A stretch of DNA of 64,000 nucleotides from Planctomycetota bacterium (GCA_003671075.1 QWPT01000001.1:1-64000), one strand, 5' to 3'; positions 49,787-60,526 are shown, counted from the stretch's first letter. Notes: generated from the sequence alone by a model not told the origin. Made by a program: numbers and translations.

Positions 49787-51328
49787 ATGCTGCTCGCCAC
49801 GACCGTATTGCTCCTTGCCATCACATCCGCGCAAACCGCAGCCGATCCAAAGTCGGATGTGTACGCCGGTCCCATCGCTAAGGCGCTGGAGAAGGCCGGA
49901 CCCAACCGCGCCGAGATCGAGTCATTCCTCGCCCGCGCCGATGGAACAGGTGATGCGCAGAAGCGCGACGCGGCGCGCTGGCTCGTTGCCAACATGGATG
50001 GTCATGGCTTTGCGGTGATCGAACTCACCACCACCGACGGAACGCGGCTCGAGTTCGACGCGCTCAACTACAAGTCGCTCACCGAGGCAAAGGCTGCGTT
50101 CGACGCGATAGAGGCGAAGAATCCTGGCTGCGATTTCCGCAAGATTCGTTTCGACAGCGATCTCGAACACGCCAGCGCCGACTTTCTGTTCGCGCACCTC
50201 GACGAGGCCTTTGGAACTTGGCGCACCATGCCATGGGCAAAGCCGATTCGTTACGAGGTGTTCCGCGACTTCATCCTTCCCTATCGTGGAAGCAACGAGC
50301 CGCTCGGGCTGTGGCGTACACCGGCACGAACGCGGCTTGCCGAAATATGTCGTGAAAACGAGGGCGAAACCGATGTCCGCGCCTTTGGCGAGAAGGTTCG
50401 CGCCAATGTGCATCCGTGGACCGGCTTCACAGATCTCTTCTACATGCATCCCACCGATCAGAGTTACGCCGAGATGTGCGAACGCAAGCTCGGTCGTTGC
50501 GAGGACATCACCAACATGATTTCCTTTGGCATGCGGTCGGTGGGAGCGATCTGCGCGAGTGACTACACGCCGTGGTGGGCCGCCAGCGACAACAATCACG
50601 CATGGGAAGTTGTGCTCGACGCCAACGGTCAGGGTCATGCTGGGCTCGCGGGCCGCGCCGCCAAGGTGTATCGCAAGACCTTCGCGCATCAACCCGACAG
50701 CCTCGCGGCGATGAAGCGTGAGGAAGAAACGGTGCCGAAATGGCTTTCTTCCTCGCACTATGTCGATGTCACGGCGCAATACCAGACAACAAGCGCCCCG
50801 ACGATCACGCTCGCACGCGCGCCCGAAGGTCAGCGATTTGCCTACATCGCGGTGTTTAACGGCGGCTCGTGGAAACCAATCGACTGGGCCAACATCACAC
50901 AAGGCCAAGCAAAATTTCATGCGATTGGTCGCAACATTTGCTACTTGCCCATGATTCATGTTGGTGAGGCCGACGAGCCAGCAGGTGCGCCGTTCGTCAT
51001 CGATCTCGATGGAATCGTGCACACACTTGCCGCGACCGCGGGCGCATCCAACAGCACAAGCCTGATTGCGTCCACGACCAAACCCGACATCACCGATCCC
51101 GACACGGGCGCGCTGCGGGCACGAACGATCGTGAAGCCCGATGCGGCCTTCGAGCTGTTTCTCTGGAAAGACGGCGCATGGAAATCGATCGGCCGCATCG
51201 AGCGCGGCGAAACCGCGCACGCGTTTGAAAACCTGCCTAGCGACGGGCTGTATTGGCTGGTGGAGGATGGCTCGGAAAAGCTAGAGCGCATCTTCACCAT
51301 CGTTGAGGGCAAGCAGGTTTTTTGGTGA
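49787..51328 (+). CDS. Exported transglutaminase-like domain protein
   Basis: Signal peptide; GRCEDITNMISFGMRSVG and DNNHAWEVVLD (Cys/His/Asp layout). Confidence 0.75.
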   Translation: MLLATTVLLLAITSAQTAADPKSDVYAGPIAKALEKAGPNRAEIESFLARADGTGDAQKRDAARWLVANMDGHGFAVIELTTTDGTRLEFDALNYKSLTEAKAAFDAIEAKNPGCDFRKIRFDSDLEHASADFLFAHLDEAFGTWRTMPWAKPIRYEVFRDFILPYRGSNEPLGLWRTPARTRLAEICRENEGETDVRAFGEKVRANVHPWTGFTDLFYMHPTDQSYAEMCERKLGRCEDITNMISFGMRSVGAICASDYTPWWAASDNNHAWEVVLDANGQGHAGLAGRAAKVYRKTFAHQPDSLAAMKREEETVPKWLSSSHYVDVTAQYQTTSAPTITLARAPEGQRFAYIAVFNGGSWKPIDWANITQGQAKFHAIGRNICYLPMIHVGEADEPAGAPFVIDLDGIVHTLAATAGASNSTSLIASTTKPDITDPDTGALRARTIVKPDAAFELFLWKDGAWKSIGRIERGETAHAFENLPSDGLYWLVEDGSEKLERIFTIVEGKQVFW

Positions 51329-52167
51329 GCGCAGGCCCACGGTTGATCGTCAATGTCGACGACCTCGGCTTGCATCCGGCGGTGCGTCGTGCGGTGGAGG
51401 CGTGCGCGGCGCAGGGCACGGTGACGAGCGCAAGTGTGCTGGCGAATGGTCCCGATCAAGACGCGGTGCGACCGTATCCTGGCCTCACGCTGGGTGCGCA
51501 TCTCAACATTCTTCGTGGTGCACCGCTTTCGCCGCCGAGGGAAGTCACATCGCTTGTTGGTGAAAACGGCTTATTTTTAGGCAGTTTTTCCCAACTCGCC
51601 TTTCGCGCCCTGCGCGGTCAACTTCAGTTGGAGCAGGTTCGCCTGGAGTGGTCGCGTCAAGTCGCGTTCCTCGGCGAGCGCGGGCTCACACTCTCGCACA
51701 TCGACAGTGAGCAGCACACCCACTGTCTTCCTGGACTTTTTTCCATTGCCTGTGAAGTCGCGCATGAGCATCGCATCGGTTGGGTCCGACGCAGCGACGA
51801 GCGCTTTGGCAACACGCACTTCACCACCGCCGCGCTGCGCCGCGCACTGCTGCGCGTGCTCTGTACCCGTGCGCATGCGAGCCTGAATATCCGCACGACC
51901 GACGCGGTGTGGGGCATCACTGAGCAAGGATCTGCGTTTACCGCCCAGTCTTGCACACAGGCGCTCAAGGGCATTGGTCCGAGGACCATCGAGGTCATTT
52001 GCCACCCTGGCGATCAACGCGATGGCGATCCGGCCCTTCCTGCGTCGTTCGGTAGGATGCGCGTCCACCAGTGGTGGGAGCCCGAGTTGCGCAGTTTGCT
52101 CGATGGCTCGTGGACCGCCGCTGCGGTCGCCAACGGCTGGCGTCTCGCGGGGTTCGACAAGTCCTGA
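51325..52167 (+). CDS. ChbG/HpnK (YdjC)-family carbohydrate deacetylase
   Basis: LIVNVDDLGLHPAVRRAVEACAAQGTVTSASVLANGP, LTLSHIDSEQHTH. GTG start overlaps the previous stop (GTGA). Confidence 0.88.
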   Translation: MSAGPRLIVNVDDLGLHPAVRRAVEACAAQGTVTSASVLANGPDQDAVRPYPGLTLGAHLNILRGAPLSPPREVTSLVGENGLFLGSFSQLAFRALRGQLQLEQVRLEWSRQVAFLGERGLTLSHIDSEQHTHCLPGLFSIACEVAHEHRIGWVRRSDERFGNTHFTTAALRRALLRVLCTRAHASLNIRTTDAVWGITEQGSAFTAQSCTQALKGIGPRTIEVICHPGDQRDGDPALPASFGRMRVHQWWEPELRSLLDGSWTAAAVANGWRLAGFDKS

Positions 52168-52168
52168 C

Positions 52169-53155
52169 ATGATCGCGCAGATCCCGATGCCAACCGCCAC
52201 CACGCACCCGATCGAGATTTCCGTCGTTGCCCCCGTCTACAACGAGGAACTTTGCATCGAGGAGTTCATGCGCCGCACTGACGCTGCTCTTCGCGCGACC
52301 GGACTGAGTCACGAAATCGTCATCGTCTCCGACGGATCAACCGACGCCACCGATCGCCTCCTGCGTGAGGGCGCCGCGCGATATCCAGCCTTGCGCGCGA
52401 TTCTGCTCGCGCGCAACATCGGGCAGTGCGGCGCGCTCTACGCGGGAATCCAGCATGCGCGTGGTCGCGTGATCGTCGTCACCGACGGCGATTTGCAGCA
52501 CAAGCCCGAGGACATCATCGTTCTCTACACCAAGCTACAGGAAGGCTTCACACTGGTTTCGGGCAATCGCGCTGGGCGCAAGGAATCGCTTCTTACCAAG
52601 CGTATTCCTAGCCGCATCGCCAACTGGCTTCTGCGGCAAGTCACTGGTTGTGAGATTCGGGACATGGGCGGATTCAAGGCGCTTGACGGCGATATGGCGC
52701 GATCGCTGCGCTTGCGCCCAGGACATCATCGATTGCTTCCCGCGCTGGTTCACATGCGCGGTGGTTCCACGGCGGAACTGTGGATCGAGTGCCAGGAGCG
52801 ATTCGCCGGCAAGAGTCACTACGGTCTCTCGCGCTCGTTCGATGTCATCTTTGATGTGCTCATGCTCGGCTTCCAAGCGAGCTTCAAAGCTAGGCCGCTC
52901 TATCTATTCGGCCGCATCGGCGTGATGCTTCTTCTCGTCGACTGCATCGTGATGCCGTGGCTGCTCTGGGAGAAGTTCGCTCATGGCGTTGACATGGGCA
53001 CGCGTCCGCCGTTTCTGGTGGCGATCATGTTCTTTCTTTCCGCGCTGTTCGTTCTCGCAATCGGATTCGTGCTCGAATTGCTGACCGATGCGAACAACGC
53101 CATTGGTGCGAGCAAGCCATATGTGGTGCGCGAACGCATAGACGGTCAAGGCTGA
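52169..53155 (+). CDS. Family 2 glycosyltransferase (DPM1/GtrB-like) with two C-terminal TM segments
   Basis: ISVVAPVYNEELCIEEFMRR, VIVSDGSTDATDRLL, GRVIVVTDGDLQHKPEDI. Confidence 0.93.
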   Translation: MIAQIPMPTATTHPIEISVVAPVYNEELCIEEFMRRTDAALRATGLSHEIVIVSDGSTDATDRLLREGAARYPALRAILLARNIGQCGALYAGIQHARGRVIVVTDGDLQHKPEDIIVLYTKLQEGFTLVSGNRAGRKESLLTKRIPSRIANWLLRQVTGCEIRDMGGFKALDGDMARSLRLRPGHHRLLPALVHMRGGSTAELWIECQERFAGKSHYGLSRSFDVIFDVLMLGFQASFKARPLYLFGRIGVMLLLVDCIVMPWLLWEKFAHGVDMGTRPPFLVAIMFFLSALFVLAIGFVLELLTDANNAIGASKPYVVRERIDGQG

Positions 53156-55923
53156 GCGAGCATTTTCAGGTCGATGGTTCGCTCATGAAACACGCGTCCA
53201 TCGGATGCGACAAAGCGCGCGGTGACCGAGCTGGCGGTCATAGTCTCACGGGCATCGAGCAGCAGAAACGCGTTGGGAATGCCAGCGTCGAACACCACTT
53301 CAGGACCAGTGACCGCCGCATCATTATGCACACGCGCGTGCAGCGGGCTGGTGACGAACTCAACGAGGTCGTATCCAACAACATCCTTGGTTGGATGCAC
53401 AACGACGCGCGAGCGATGCACATCACCAGAAACCAGCACGACTCCGCTCGCCTTGGTCTCGCGGATTAAGCGCTGAAATCGCATGAATTCATGCGGATAC
53501 GCGCCCCAATAGTCGGGTTTGAGTGGACGCACTCGACTGTTCCAAACCATGCCGCTGGCAAAGACCTTGACGGGCGCAGTGCTCGCGCGCAATTTTTCCT
53601 CAACCCATTTCCACTGCATTTCGCCGAGCAGTGTTGGCTTGGTTGGATCATCGCGAGACGGCTCGGTCTTGGCGAACCAACGCGCGTCGAGCAGAAAAAC
53701 TTCGACGGGGCCAGAGCGAAACGATGTGAACAAGCCATCGACGCCTTGTCCCGCGTGTTCAAGCGGTCGGTACTCGAGAAAGGCACGGCGGCTCTGTTCG
53801 CGGCCGGGGAGCCGACCATCGGTGTCGTTGCGACCGAAATCGTGGTCGTCCCAGGTGGCGACTGTCGGAATCATCGCCGTCAGCGCCTCGAAAGAATCAA
53901 CGCTCGCGAAAGCGCGATGGCGCGCACGCTGCGCGGAAAGCTCGGTGCTGTCGATGTACGGAGTGTCGCCGAGCAGAACGAGCGCATCGGGCGATTGCCG
54001 CGCGATCTGACGCCAGACCAACGCCGTTGAATCGTCGATGTCAGCGCACGAACCAAAGGCGATGCGGGTGCGCGGGGTTTCGCTCGACCAGGTCGTGAAC
54101 GCGCCCCGCGCCAACACTGCGCCATCAGCCACCCGCGCGATGGTGTAGCGATAGCCAGTGCCAGCGCTCAGATGTTCGAACTTGAAACGCACGGTGCCGT
54201 CACGATCAGCTTCAGGCACCGCGAGAACAGTGTGTTCCGCGAGCGTCGCATCAGCCTCGCCGCCATCGCTCTCGAATATGCAGCGAAGTTGCGCACCATC
54301 AGTGGTGGTCGCACTGGAAATGCCCGCGCGCATCCAAACCGTCGCCTCGGTTTCTGACTGCAGAAAAACCGCCGGTCCGCAATCGAACACGGCAACCATC
54401 GGTCGCAGCACCAGAGAGATTTCGTCGGCGTATCCATCACACACACCTTCGGAACGCTCGAATCGCACGGTGATTTCGGCAACACGCGCACCGATCGGCA
54501 CCACGCCTCCTGCGCGACGCAGGAGAAATGCCGTCGGCGCCTCGATGGCGAACGCGGCGGCGCGATCTTCCATGGTTACGGCTTCGAGTTGATTGCGCGC
54601 AATTTCGCCGCCGCGCGCGTCAAGCCAGCGCAACTCAAGCCACGCGACATCGCGTTGCTTTGCGAATCCTCCGAGCCACGCCGAGAACTCGAACGGCACA
54701 CGCGCCGCGTCGATCTCCGCGGCGGCGGCGCCGAGATCGATGCGTTGAGAGATACGCGACTCACCGGCATCTCCGCCGAAGAAGAAGTTGCTCCCACGCT
54801 GCATTGGTCCAGGCGTTTCGCTGGTGGGAAAGTCTTTCTGCGCGCCGTACGCAAGCGTGGACACCGCGCCCCAGTCCTTCCATCCGGCAACACCTCGATT
54901 GCCTTCAATATTGGCTGCTGCCGAAGCGAATTCGGCATCACCATTCACCACGAGATTGTGTCCGAACAGTTTCTCCGCCCCGACATCTCGGGCGAGACCA
55001 ACCGCGTGCGAGTCGAGGTCCCACGCTCGATCAATGGTGATTCCAAGGTGTGCGAACGCTGTCGCCACTACATCGCATTGGTTCACTGTGGCGCGCAACG
55101 CGCCTTTCGCTGCGCTGTCGCCCGAGACGATGAAGGCGACCTCGCGATGCTCCTGAATATCGCGCCCATGATTGAGATCGATCGTTCCGCCGTGATCGCT
55201 GGTCAGGATCACCAGCCAGTCTTCGCGGTCGAAGTTTGCCCTCGACTCGATGGCCGTCATCACGCGGCCAACCAACACATCGGCTGCTTCGATCGCCGCG
55301 CGATATCCTGGAACTGCGCGATGAAATCCAAGGGCATGACCGACTTCGTCGACATTTCCTACATAAAAGAAGGTGAGATCGATTCCGTCGTCCTTACTCA
55401 GCGCCGCCACACAAGCTTCGGTTTGCGGCGCGTCGTTCTTCGGATCCTGAAGCGAAAGGCGTACATCGATCGGATCGTTCGCCAGGATGCGCTCGCCGAT
55501 CGGCCCCCAGTTACCGAAGTACGCGGTGCGGATCGTTGGTCGCGCGCGCTTGGCCAGTGTGAAGACGGACGGAAAGCGCTCGTAATCGGTGATGAGAAAT
55601 CGATTGTCGATCGAACGGTGCTTGTCTGGCCACACGCCGCAGAGAATCGTCGACCAACCTGGCCCTGAAACCGTGTGAGCTGAGGTCGAGGCCTCGAGTG
55701 TGACGCAACCGTTGGCAATGAGGGCATCAATCGCGGGAGTATCGGTGGCCATCAGCGCGTCGGGCCGGAGACCGTCAATGCCGATGATGAGCACCTTCGC
55801 TCGACGCGTTGGTTTTGTCTCATGGATATTCGTTGCATTGCCATCGCTGGGAGTCAGCGCGGCAGCGCAAAAAAGCAACGCGATCACAGCGGGAATCATG
55901 CGACGCAGCGTAGCGCGCAACAC
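53146..55923 (-). CDS. Fusion protein: N-terminal type-I phosphodiesterase/alkaline-phosphatase-like domain + C-terminal PhoD-like metallophosphatase
   Basis: N-half AKVLIIGIDGLRPDALMATDTPAIDALI...HTVSGPGWSTILCGVWPDKH...LTSDHGG; C-half TRIAFGSCADIDDS, LLGDTPYIDS, TVATWDDHDFGRNDTD, VLVSGDVHRSRV. Confidence 0.85.
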   Translation of the reverse strand: MLRATLRRMIPAVIALLFCAAALTPSDGNATNIHETKPTRRAKVLIIGIDGLRPDALMATDTPAIDALIANGCVTLEASTSAHTVSGPGWSTILCGVWPDKHRSIDNRFLITDYERFPSVFTLAKRARPTIRTAYFGNWGPIGERILANDPIDVRLSLQDPKNDAPQTEACVAALSKDDGIDLTFFYVGNVDEVGHALGFHRAVPGYRAAIEAADVLVGRVMTAIESRANFDREDWLVILTSDHGGTIDLNHGRDIQEHREVAFIVSGDSAAKGALRATVNQCDVVATAFAHLGITIDRAWDLDSHAVGLARDVGAEKLFGHNLVVNGDAEFASAAANIEGNRGVAGWKDWGAVSTLAYGAQKDFPTSETPGPMQRGSNFFFGGDAGESRISQRIDLGAAAAEIDAARVPFEFSAWLGGFAKQRDVAWLELRWLDARGGEIARNQLEAVTMEDRAAAFAIEAPTAFLLRRAGGVVPIGARVAEITVRFERSEGVCDGYADEISLVLRPMVAVFDCGPAVFLQSETEATVWMRAGISSATTTDGAQLRCIFESDGGEADATLAEHTVLAVPEADRDGTVRFKFEHLSAGTGYRYTIARVADGAVLARGAFTTWSSETPRTRIAFGSCADIDDSTALVWRQIARQSPDALVLLGDTPYIDSTELSAQRARHRAFASVDSFEALTAMIPTVATWDDHDFGRNDTDGRLPGREQSRRAFLEYRPLEHAGQGVDGLFTSFRSGPVEVFLLDARWFAKTEPSRDDPTKPTLLGEMQWKWVEEKLRASTAPVKVFASGMVWNSRVRPLKPDYWGAYPHEFMRFQRLIRETKASGVVLVSGDVHRSRVVVHPTKDVVGYDLVEFVTSPLHARVHNDAAVTGPEVVFDAGIPNAFLLLDARETMTASSVTARFVASDGRVFHERTIDLKMLAQP

Positions 55924-55955
55924 GGAATTCGCGCACTTCGCCGTACACTTCTCCC

Positions 55956-58541
55956 ATGCGTTTCCGTCCTTGCGGCCTCGTCATTTTCTCGTTCGCAACC
56001 GCCGTCGCCTGCGTGACGACCACGCTCGCGCAGAACGGCGATCGTGTTGGTGAGACGCAAGGCGAATTGCCCGCAGCGTGGCAAACGACTTCTGCGCCCA
56101 TCCGCAGCGCCATCGACGAACTCGCCACTTTCGACATCGTGGATGGATACGAAATCCAACTCGTCGCTAGCGAGCCATTGGTCGAAGCGCCTGTGGCCAT
56201 CAAGTTCGGCGCCGATGGTCGCATGTGGGTTGTGGAGATGCGCGGATACATGCGCGACGCCAACGGCGCGGGCGAAACTGAACGCCTCGGTCGCATCAAG
56301 GTTCTCACCGACACCGACGGCGATGGAACGATGGACAAGGCAGTGATCTTTCTCGACGGTCTCGTGATGCCCCGTGCCATTGCTGAGTGGCGCGATGGAT
56401 TGCTTGTGGTCGAGCCGCCGCATCTTCTGTTTTGCCGCGACACCGATGGCGACGGAAAGGCCGACGAATCGCGCATTCTCGCCAGCGGTTTCGCGGGGCA
56501 GGAAAACCCTGAGCACGCGGGTAACGGCTTGTGTTTCACACTCGACAACACATTCACCTGTTCGCAACATCCGTTTCGTTTTGTGCCCAACGGAGACACG
56601 CTGCTTGCTGAGCCGGTTTCGCCGCATGGACAGTGGGGAATCAGTGAGGATGCGGTTGGGCGACTCTATTACTCGCCGAACTCTGATCCGCTTCTGGTGG
56701 ATCTGTTGCCCAAGCAATACGCAACGCGCAACGAGAATCAGAAGAGTTTCGAAGGCGTGCCTACGCGTGCCGCGACCGACATGCGCGTGTATCCGTCGCA
56801 TTTCACGCCTGGTGTGAATCGCGCGTATCAGAAGGGTGTGCTCAAGGATGGAAAGCTGGCGACCTTCACTGGCGCATGCAGCCCGCTGATCTATGAAGGT
56901 GTTGCGATGGAGGAGATGCGCGGATGTGCTCTTGTCTGCGAAGTTGCGGGAAATCTCGTGCATCGCTACCGACTGAGCGAGATAAGTTTCGACAACGCCG
57001 ACAAGGTCGTCGCGACGCCCGCTGACGGCAATCGGTCTTTCTGGACATCGACCGATGAACGCTTTCGCCCAGTCTTCTGCACCGCCGGCGCCGATGGCGC
57101 TGTGTATGTCGCGGACATGTATCGAGGCATCATCCAACATCGAAACTTCATGACGACATTTCTTCGCAAGCAGGTCGATGCGCGCGGGCTTGCCCAACCT
57201 GTCGATGCCGGTCGCATTTGGCGAGTCGTTCGCAAGGGATCCGGCGCACCGAAACCTGTCGGCGACCTTTCGAAGATGACCGGCGTGCAACTGGCTGGCG
57301 CACTTCTCAGCGGCGAGAAGCCGATGCGCGAAACGGCGCGACGATTGATCGTGGAGTCGCGCGACGCGGCGGCGATCGAAGCGGTGCGCGCCCAACTCGC
57401 CGATGCAGTTCCATCGCACATCAAACTCGAACTCCTTTGGACACTCGCCGGTTGCAATGCGATCAATCGTGCGACCATCGAAGGCCTTGTCAGTGACTTC
57501 AGCGCGACGAGCGATCCGATCATCCGCGTCCATGCGATTCGAATCGCGGAGCGCACGCTCACACAAGTGGAAATCGCTGGAATTCTCGCCCGTGCTATCG
57601 AAGACGCCGACCGCCCAGTTCGAGTGCAGGCCGTTCTGACCGCGGGAGCGCTCGATCCTGAACTGCGGATGCCGATCCTCGAGGCCGGACTGCGCGGCGA
57701 TCTCTCTTCGCGCGAGATGCGCAGTGCCGCGATATCGTCGCTTGTTGGCGCTGAACAAGCCCTGCTCGATTCCATCATCGCGGGCGCACTGCTTGACACC
57801 GACTCAGTTGCTGCGCGTGCATTCACCAACGAACTCACCGACATGCTTCTCGATGATGGCGGCGACTTGCGTGGTGGCCGTCCGTTGCCGGACATGCTGC
57901 GTGGAACTCTGTCGTCCATTGCGGCGGTCGCCCATCAGCGCCCTTGGCTGGCCAAGGCCATGCTCGAGCGCGTCGCTGCCAAACAACATCTCAACGCCAA
58001 GGAACCGTTGCAATTGGTGTCGAACTACCAGCCCGCCGGTTGGTTGACCATGCTCGATGCGAACAGCCCGGAGCTGCAACTCGCGGTTTCCATCGATCGA
58101 AACATCTTCTGGCCAGGACGCGAGGATGTCTCCTTTGTGGCGCCGAAGCTCGCGAAGACAGCGTCGATGTCATTCGAGGATTTTGGCAAGCGTCTCTTCT
58201 CCAACTGCATGAGTTGCCACCAAGCCAACGGCCGCGGCCTTCCGCCCGTTTATCCTCCGTTGCGCGCAAGTGAAATTGTGCTCGGCGATCCGTCGACGCT
58301 GGTGAAGATTCTGCTGTACGGGCTCGAGGGAAAGATCGAGGTTGATGGACAGTCGTACAACCAGGTCATGCCTGCCGCGCCGATGAAGTCCGACGAGGAG
58401 ATCGCTGCAGTGCTCAGCTATGTCCGCAGCGCGTGGGGGAACAATGCTGGTCCGGTGGATGCCGCGCTCGTCGCCAAGATTCGCGAAGAGAACAAGGGGC
58501 GTAACCGATCGTTCACCGCGAAAGAACTGGGCTTGAATTGA
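55956..58541 (+). CDS. PVC-type heme-binding dehydrogenase with C-terminal cytochrome c domain
   Basis: VDGYEIQLVASEPLVEAPVAIKFGADGRMWVVEMRGY; SNCMSCHQANGRGLPPVYPPL. Confidence 0.9.
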   Translation: MRFRPCGLVIFSFATAVACVTTTLAQNGDRVGETQGELPAAWQTTSAPIRSAIDELATFDIVDGYEIQLVASEPLVEAPVAIKFGADGRMWVVEMRGYMRDANGAGETERLGRIKVLTDTDGDGTMDKAVIFLDGLVMPRAIAEWRDGLLVVEPPHLLFCRDTDGDGKADESRILASGFAGQENPEHAGNGLCFTLDNTFTCSQHPFRFVPNGDTLLAEPVSPHGQWGISEDAVGRLYYSPNSDPLLVDLLPKQYATRNENQKSFEGVPTRAATDMRVYPSHFTPGVNRAYQKGVLKDGKLATFTGACSPLIYEGVAMEEMRGCALVCEVAGNLVHRYRLSEISFDNADKVVATPADGNRSFWTSTDERFRPVFCTAGADGAVYVADMYRGIIQHRNFMTTFLRKQVDARGLAQPVDAGRIWRVVRKGSGAPKPVGDLSKMTGVQLAGALLSGEKPMRETARRLIVESRDAAAIEAVRAQLADAVPSHIKLELLWTLAGCNAINRATIEGLVSDFSATSDPIIRVHAIRIAERTLTQVEIAGILARAIEDADRPVRVQAVLTAGALDPELRMPILEAGLRGDLSSREMRSAAISSLVGAEQALLDSIIAGALLDTDSVAARAFTNELTDMLLDDGGDLRGGRPLPDMLRGTLSSIAAVAHQRPWLAKAMLERVAAKQHLNAKEPLQLVSNYQPAGWLTMLDANSPELQLAVSIDRNIFWPGREDVSFVAPKLAKTASMSFEDFGKRLFSNCMSCHQANGRGLPPVYPPLRASEIVLGDPSTLVKILLYGLEGKIEVDGQSYNQVMPAAPMKSDEEIAAVLSYVRSAWGNNAGPVDAALVAKIREENKGRNRSFTAKELGLN

Positions 58542-58562
58542 TGAGTTGCGAAGGCCGCTGCC

Positions 58563-59021
58563 TTAGTCCCGCGTGATCTCGACATACTCAACGCCGGCCT
58601 CGGCGAGCAGATCGCGGCTCTTGCGGAGGTTCTCCATCCAGTGTTCGTCGCCCGCGCCGCTGGAATAGGTCACCACGCGCACAATGCCTGATTGGATGAT
58701 GGAAAGCGTGCAATGCACGCAGGGAGCGAAGCTCGCGTAGATCGTTGAGCCGAGCGGAGTCACGCCGTTTCGTGCGCATTGCACGATCGCGTTCATCTCC
58801 GCATGGCAGATCAGGTCGTACTTCACCGGACGCTCAAGGCGCTCGGGTCGGTCTTCGATTCCGCGCGGCAAGCCGTTGAATCCAGTGGCGACGATCTGTC
58901 GGGCCGGACTCACGATGACCGCACCAACTCCGCGCGACGGATCTTTCGACCAACGGGCGATCGTGTCGGAGAGCTCGAGAAAACGGCGGTCCCATCGGAC
59001 AGTGCGCGCAGGATCATGCAT
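58563..59021 (-). CDS. dCMP/cytidine deaminase-family protein
   Basis: CHAEMNAIVQCAR and ASFAPCVHCTLSIIQSGI zinc-binding motifs. Confidence 0.9.
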   Translation of the reverse strand: MHDPARTVRWDRRFLELSDTIARWSKDPSRGVGAVIVSPARQIVATGFNGLPRGIEDRPERLERPVKYDLICHAEMNAIVQCARNGVTPLGSTIYASFAPCVHCTLSIIQSGIVRVVTYSSGAGDEHWMENLRKSRDLLAEAGVEYVEITRD

Positions 59022-59053
59022 GCGGGGAATGTAGCCGCTCGCCTTCGCTCAAC

Positions 59054-60526
59054 TCACCAAGCGTCGAGCAGGATTGAGAGGTCGCGTGCATCAACCCGTC
59101 CGTCAGCGTTGAGATCGCTGCGAATGAAAGTCGGGGCTTGTCCCCATGCATTCAACAACACAGAGAGGTCAAGCGAGTTCACGAAACCATCGGTGTTCAA
59201 GTCGCCACGGCGCGCTGCCGGTGGATTCTCAAGGACGGCGCCGCTCGCGGAAATCCGTGCGATGCCAAGGAGCCCAGCGTGGTTCGGATTGCTCGGAACG
59301 ATGGGCATACCGGAGTCTGCCAGCACGCCGTAGACACGATTCAGGATCGTCGGAGGCAACGCGGTCGCGCTCGGCCAGTCAGGACGCTGAGAGCGAACGA
59401 GCGCCACGGTTCCTGAGATGAACGCGTTCGAAAAGGATGTTCCCTCCCAGACCGCGAAATTGCCGCCAGGCACGGGGCCGATGATGCACTCCGAGAGGAC
59501 TGGAACGCCGTTCACCATGTTGGAATCGCCAGGAGCGGCGAAGTCGAGGCGGATCTCGAGATTTGAGAATGGCGCCTTCTGGTCGTTCCAATCGCACGCC
59601 GACACGCCGAGTGCATTCGAGTCGCAAGCGGGGAACTCGCGCGGATCCTCGGTGTTGCGGTTGCCAGCGGCGCCACAGACGATGACTCCACGAGTCGACG
59701 CTTCGAGCACCACGTCCTCGAGTGCCTTCGAGTGATAGATCTCGCCAACGCTCATGTTCACCACATGCGCGCCGCGATCGATCGACCACGCCAACGCTTG
59801 CGCGATGCGGAAGGTGTTGCCACGACCATCACTGTCCAGCGCACGCGCCGAAATGATCATTGCTTCAGGTGCGACGAGATGTATGAGGCCGGCGACGAAG
59901 GTTCCGTGGCCATATTGTTCGTTGGGAACACCGTCGCCATCGCTGTCGGAGCCGTCGGCGATGTCACTCCAGGTGGTCGCGCCCGGCACAAAGCTCGCGC
60001 CAGTGGTGCTGACCATTCCGCCGAACACGGGATGCGATGTATCGATGCCAGTGTCGATGACCGACACGAGAATGCCCGCGCCGCGCGAACGCGCATGTGC
60101 AAGGTCGATGCCGAGCATCGGCGATGAATACTGGTCGAAAAAGGTGTTCGCGTTGACGCCGACACCAGAGAGCCAAAGGCTGTCAGTGTTGCCCTCGCCG
60201 GTCTGGCCGACATAGTTCAACTCTGTCCAGCTGAGAGTGCCTTGCGCAACGAGTCCGTTGAGCAGAAGGTCGACATCGTGGGGATTCTGGAATTCGTTCA
60301 GTTGGTAGGACAGCAGATAAATCGGCCGTCCATCAATCTGGTCGATGATCCCAACACCCTGAAACTGCTTCGAAAGCGCGGAGATTGTCTGCGCCAACGC
60401 CTTCGGATTGGCCGTTCGGACGATGGCCTCTCCCGGCACCAGCGGAAAAGTAGGCAACCCGCATGCTGCTGCGTGACTTGCCAAGAAGACGGCGACCGCC
60501 GTGGAGATAGATTGAATGTTGATCAT
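59054..60526 (-). CDS. Secreted S8 (subtilisin-like) serine peptidase with C-terminal dockerin-type repeat
   Basis: VSVIDTGIDTSHP (Asp), YGHGTFVAGLI (His), GTSFSNAFISG (Ser); RGDLNTDGFVNSLDLSVLLNAWG...SDLNADGRVDARDLSILLDAW. ATGA overlap with the upstream CHAT gene. Confidence 0.92.
   Translation of the reverse strand: MINIQSISTAVAVFLASHAAACGLPTFPLVPGEAIVRTANPKALAQTISALSKQFQGVGIIDQIDGRPIYLLSYQLNEFQNPHDVDLLLNGLVAQGTLSWTELNYVGQTGEGNTDSLWLSGVGVNANTFFDQYSSPMLGIDLAHARSRGAGILVSVIDTGIDTSHPVFGGMVSTTGASFVPGATTWSDIADGSDSDGDGVPNEQYGHGTFVAGLIHLVAPEAMIISARALDSDGRGNTFRIAQALAWSIDRGAHVVNMSVGEIYHSKALEDVVLEASTRGVIVCGAAGNRNTEDPREFPACDSNALGVSACDWNDQKAPFSNLEIRLDFAAPGDSNMVNGVPVLSECIIGPVPGGNFAVWEGTSFSNAFISGTVALVRSQRPDWPSATALPPTILNRVYGVLADSGMPIVPSNPNHAGLLGIARISASGAVLENPPAARRGDLNTDGFVNSLDLSVLLNAWGQAPTFIRSDLNADGRVDARDLSILLDAW

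Noticed and set aside
49922-51220. 432-aa minus-strand ORF
   Set aside because: Antisense to the transglutaminase-like gene; compositionally spurious.
55896-57758. 620-aa minus-strand ORF
   Set aside because: Antisense to the clear PVC cytochrome gene 55956..58541; Arg/His/Ala-rich translation typical of spurious antisense ORFs in high-GC DNA.
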